Source: Candidatus Anaeroferrophillus wilburensis (GTDB taxonomy: Bacteria; Desulfobacterota; Anaeroferrophillalia; Anaeroferrophillales; Anaeroferrophillaceae). From it: a stretch of 64,000 bases of DNA. The notes beneath the pieces were generated by a model. It saw nothing but the letters and a program-made list of their open reading frames with translations. It was not told the origin of the DNA and searched no databases. The DNA lies in assembly GCA_016934315.1 (NCBI GenBank), contig JAFGSY010000028.1, positions 62,001 through 126,000 on the forward strand. Direction: 5' to 3'. The first letter of the stretch is position 1, and each line of letters opens with the position of its first letter. Below are positions 62,932 to 64,000 of this stretch, in pieces. The position numbers were made by a program, and so were the translations under genes.

Positions 62932-64000
62932 TTTTCTGCAGCCAGGTGGTCAAGAGGACCCTTCAACCGGACCCGCTGCCGGAAAGGCAACGCACGCCCC
63001 TTAGCCGTCTGGACATCAGGGTCGCCATAGAGAATCTCACCTTGAAACATCAGCTGGGAATTGAAATCCAGCAGGCCGCTGCCTTGCAGCTGATACCAGG
63101 GGGAGACCAGGGAAATGGATTGCAGGCGGCAGGCGCGGTTGGCAATTTTCATCGGCAGCTGCAACCGCGTAAAAGGACTGAAAAAACGCTCCGCCGGCAA
63201 ATTCATCAAGAAAGGCGCAAAGGAAAACAGCCCCCTAGTGAGCTGGTGGTCACGGAAACTACCTTTGTTGACCGTAATGGTGCCGTTGCCCCGGAGGGTT
63301 GACAACCAGTCTGGATTGACACCAGCCGGAAGCGAACCATCAAAGATCAGGGAAGCATCCAGGATGCCACCCATGGGCCAGGATGGCGGAGCAGCGGCCA
63401 GATCAAGCGACTGGACCACCAGGGAGCCATTCCACAAGGGCTCATGAAGCAAATCATCAACAACCAGCGATATCCGCACCAGACCATCATCAACCTTTCC
63501 CGAAAACCTCTCAACATAGAGCTGGTTATAGGTTTTCTTGCCCACCAGGCTAACATCTTCAAGCATAAGATCGCAGAAATCCAGCCGGTTGACAGCAAAG
63601 GATACGTCGGCTAGCCACTTGCTGGCCATCGACCAGGCAAGAACATTTTCCAGCTGTGTAAGCGGTGAGCAGGATTGTCTATCTTGCTGCTGCTCCCGGA
63701 GCTGTTCGTCAGGACGGTGCAGCGACAGGCGATCAGCAGCAAGGTTCAGGCGGACAACCGGATTCACAGCCAGGTTGCCGATAATATTAACCTCTCCAGT
63801 ACAACTGCCTGACAGATCGGCAAAATTGCCCACAGCACCCGGCAACCGGTCAAGGAGGGTTTCCATATGTTCGGAGCTGACACTGTTCAACAGATCAAGA
63901 ACCAAGCGGCGGTTATATTTTATCAACCCTTTGGAAAAAACGGTTGTCGACCCTGGCAAGGTCAGACGGGAACTCTTGAGGTTCACATAGCCATCCAACA
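62928..64000 (-). CDS. AsmA/DUF3971-like large envelope protein, C-terminal part (runs off the right edge)
   Basis: At least 357 codons are present and the 5' end lies beyond the window. The repeating beta-strand text (VRLNLAADRLSL, GDPDVQTAKG, NGTITVNKGSF, LQGSGLLDFNSQLMFQGEIL) and the FNPDW-like and GxGxL motifs match the C-terminal half of AsmA-like/TamB-related proteins. Such proteins bridge the envelope and are implicated in phospholipid transport. A TTG near 63998 is not taken as the true start. Confidence 0.72.
   Translation of the reverse strand, partial: LDGYVNLKSSRLTLPGSTTVFSKGLIKYNRRLVLDLLNSVSSEHMETLLDRLPGAVGNFADLSGSCTGEVNIIGNLAVNPVVRLNLAADRLSLHRPDEQLREQQQDRQSCSPLTQLENVLAWSMASKWLADVSFAVNRLDFCDLMLEDVSLVGKKTYNQLYVERFSGKVDDGLVRISLVVDDLLHEPLWNGSLVVQSLDLAAAPPSWPMGGILDASLIFDGSLPAGVNPDWLSTLRGNGTITVNKGSFRDHQLTRGLFSFAPFLMNLPAERFFSPFTRLQLPMKIANRACRLQSISLVSPWYQLQGSGLLDFNSQLMFQGEILYGDPDVQTAKGRALPFRQRVRLKGPLDHLAAEN

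Noticed and set aside
63996-63998. TTG as the start of the AsmA-like gene
   Set aside because: The frame stays open to the window edge and AsmA-like proteins are far longer, so the true start is outside.

Overview
The window reads as a chromosomal segment of an anaerobic, Gram-negative bacterium, most likely a Desulfobacterota (former deltaproteobacterial) lineage. This is inferred from gene content and order: a Tol-Pal envelope block, a pilMNOPQ operon, a secG-tpiA-pgk-gap block, System II cytochrome c maturation (CcsA/ResB) beside a four-heme class III cytochrome, a DUF4416 gene next to dapF, a PEP-CTERM protein, and a selenocysteine codon in a peroxiredoxin. There is no sign of phage, insertion sequences or CRISPR arrays. 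It is mostly core genome with a few accessory islets.

Layout. 1-72 is the start of a prepilin peptidase gene running off the left edge. 0.5-7 kb (+) carries carD, a membrane PIN/TRAM protein, a fused ispDF, then tolA-like, tolB, pal and cpoB. 7.6-12.1 kb (+) is pilMNOPQ with overlapping stops and starts, closed by a strong terminator, followed by aroC-aroK. From 14.0 to 43.2 kb nearly everything lies on the minus strand: gap-pgk-tpiA-secG; resB-ccsA; a tetraheme cytochrome; gyrA-ubiE and then a crotonase and elbB; dapB; a LysR gene (+); a second, divergent dapB; gpsA; DUF4416-dapF and dapA; tadA-ahcY-era-hldE1; uspA; and the rpsF-rpsR-DUF2232-rplI-dnaB cluster. 43.6-48.9 kb (+) has an EF-G-like GTPase, a SPOR protein and a bifunctional Rel. 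49-64 kb is more mixed: rpmB, a YdcF-like protein, a divergent ribokinase-fold protein, a 3-hydroxyacyl-CoA dehydrogenase, ssb, a stand-alone flagellar-rod-like protein, an EVE protein, the selenoprotein peroxiredoxin, tRNA-Phe, a SulP transporter facing a probable LCIB-type carbonic anhydrase, a small zinc ribbon, a PEP-CTERM protein with a sigma-54-like promoter, tatD, tcdA, a lipoprotein and part of an AsmA-like protein.

Most notable observation. The peroxiredoxin gene at 54736-55206 (minus) is interrupted by one in-frame TGA exactly at the peroxidatic cysteine. It is followed by a 7-bp hairpin with a GGUCU apical loop, which is the expected form of a bacterial SECIS element. A conventional gene caller splits it into two false fragments. 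Other points worth following are a second DapB with an altered substrate loop, an EF-G paralogue lacking the catalytic switch-II histidine, a 562-residue PfkB-like protein with an unrecognised N-terminal two thirds, and the SulP/LCIB-like pair.
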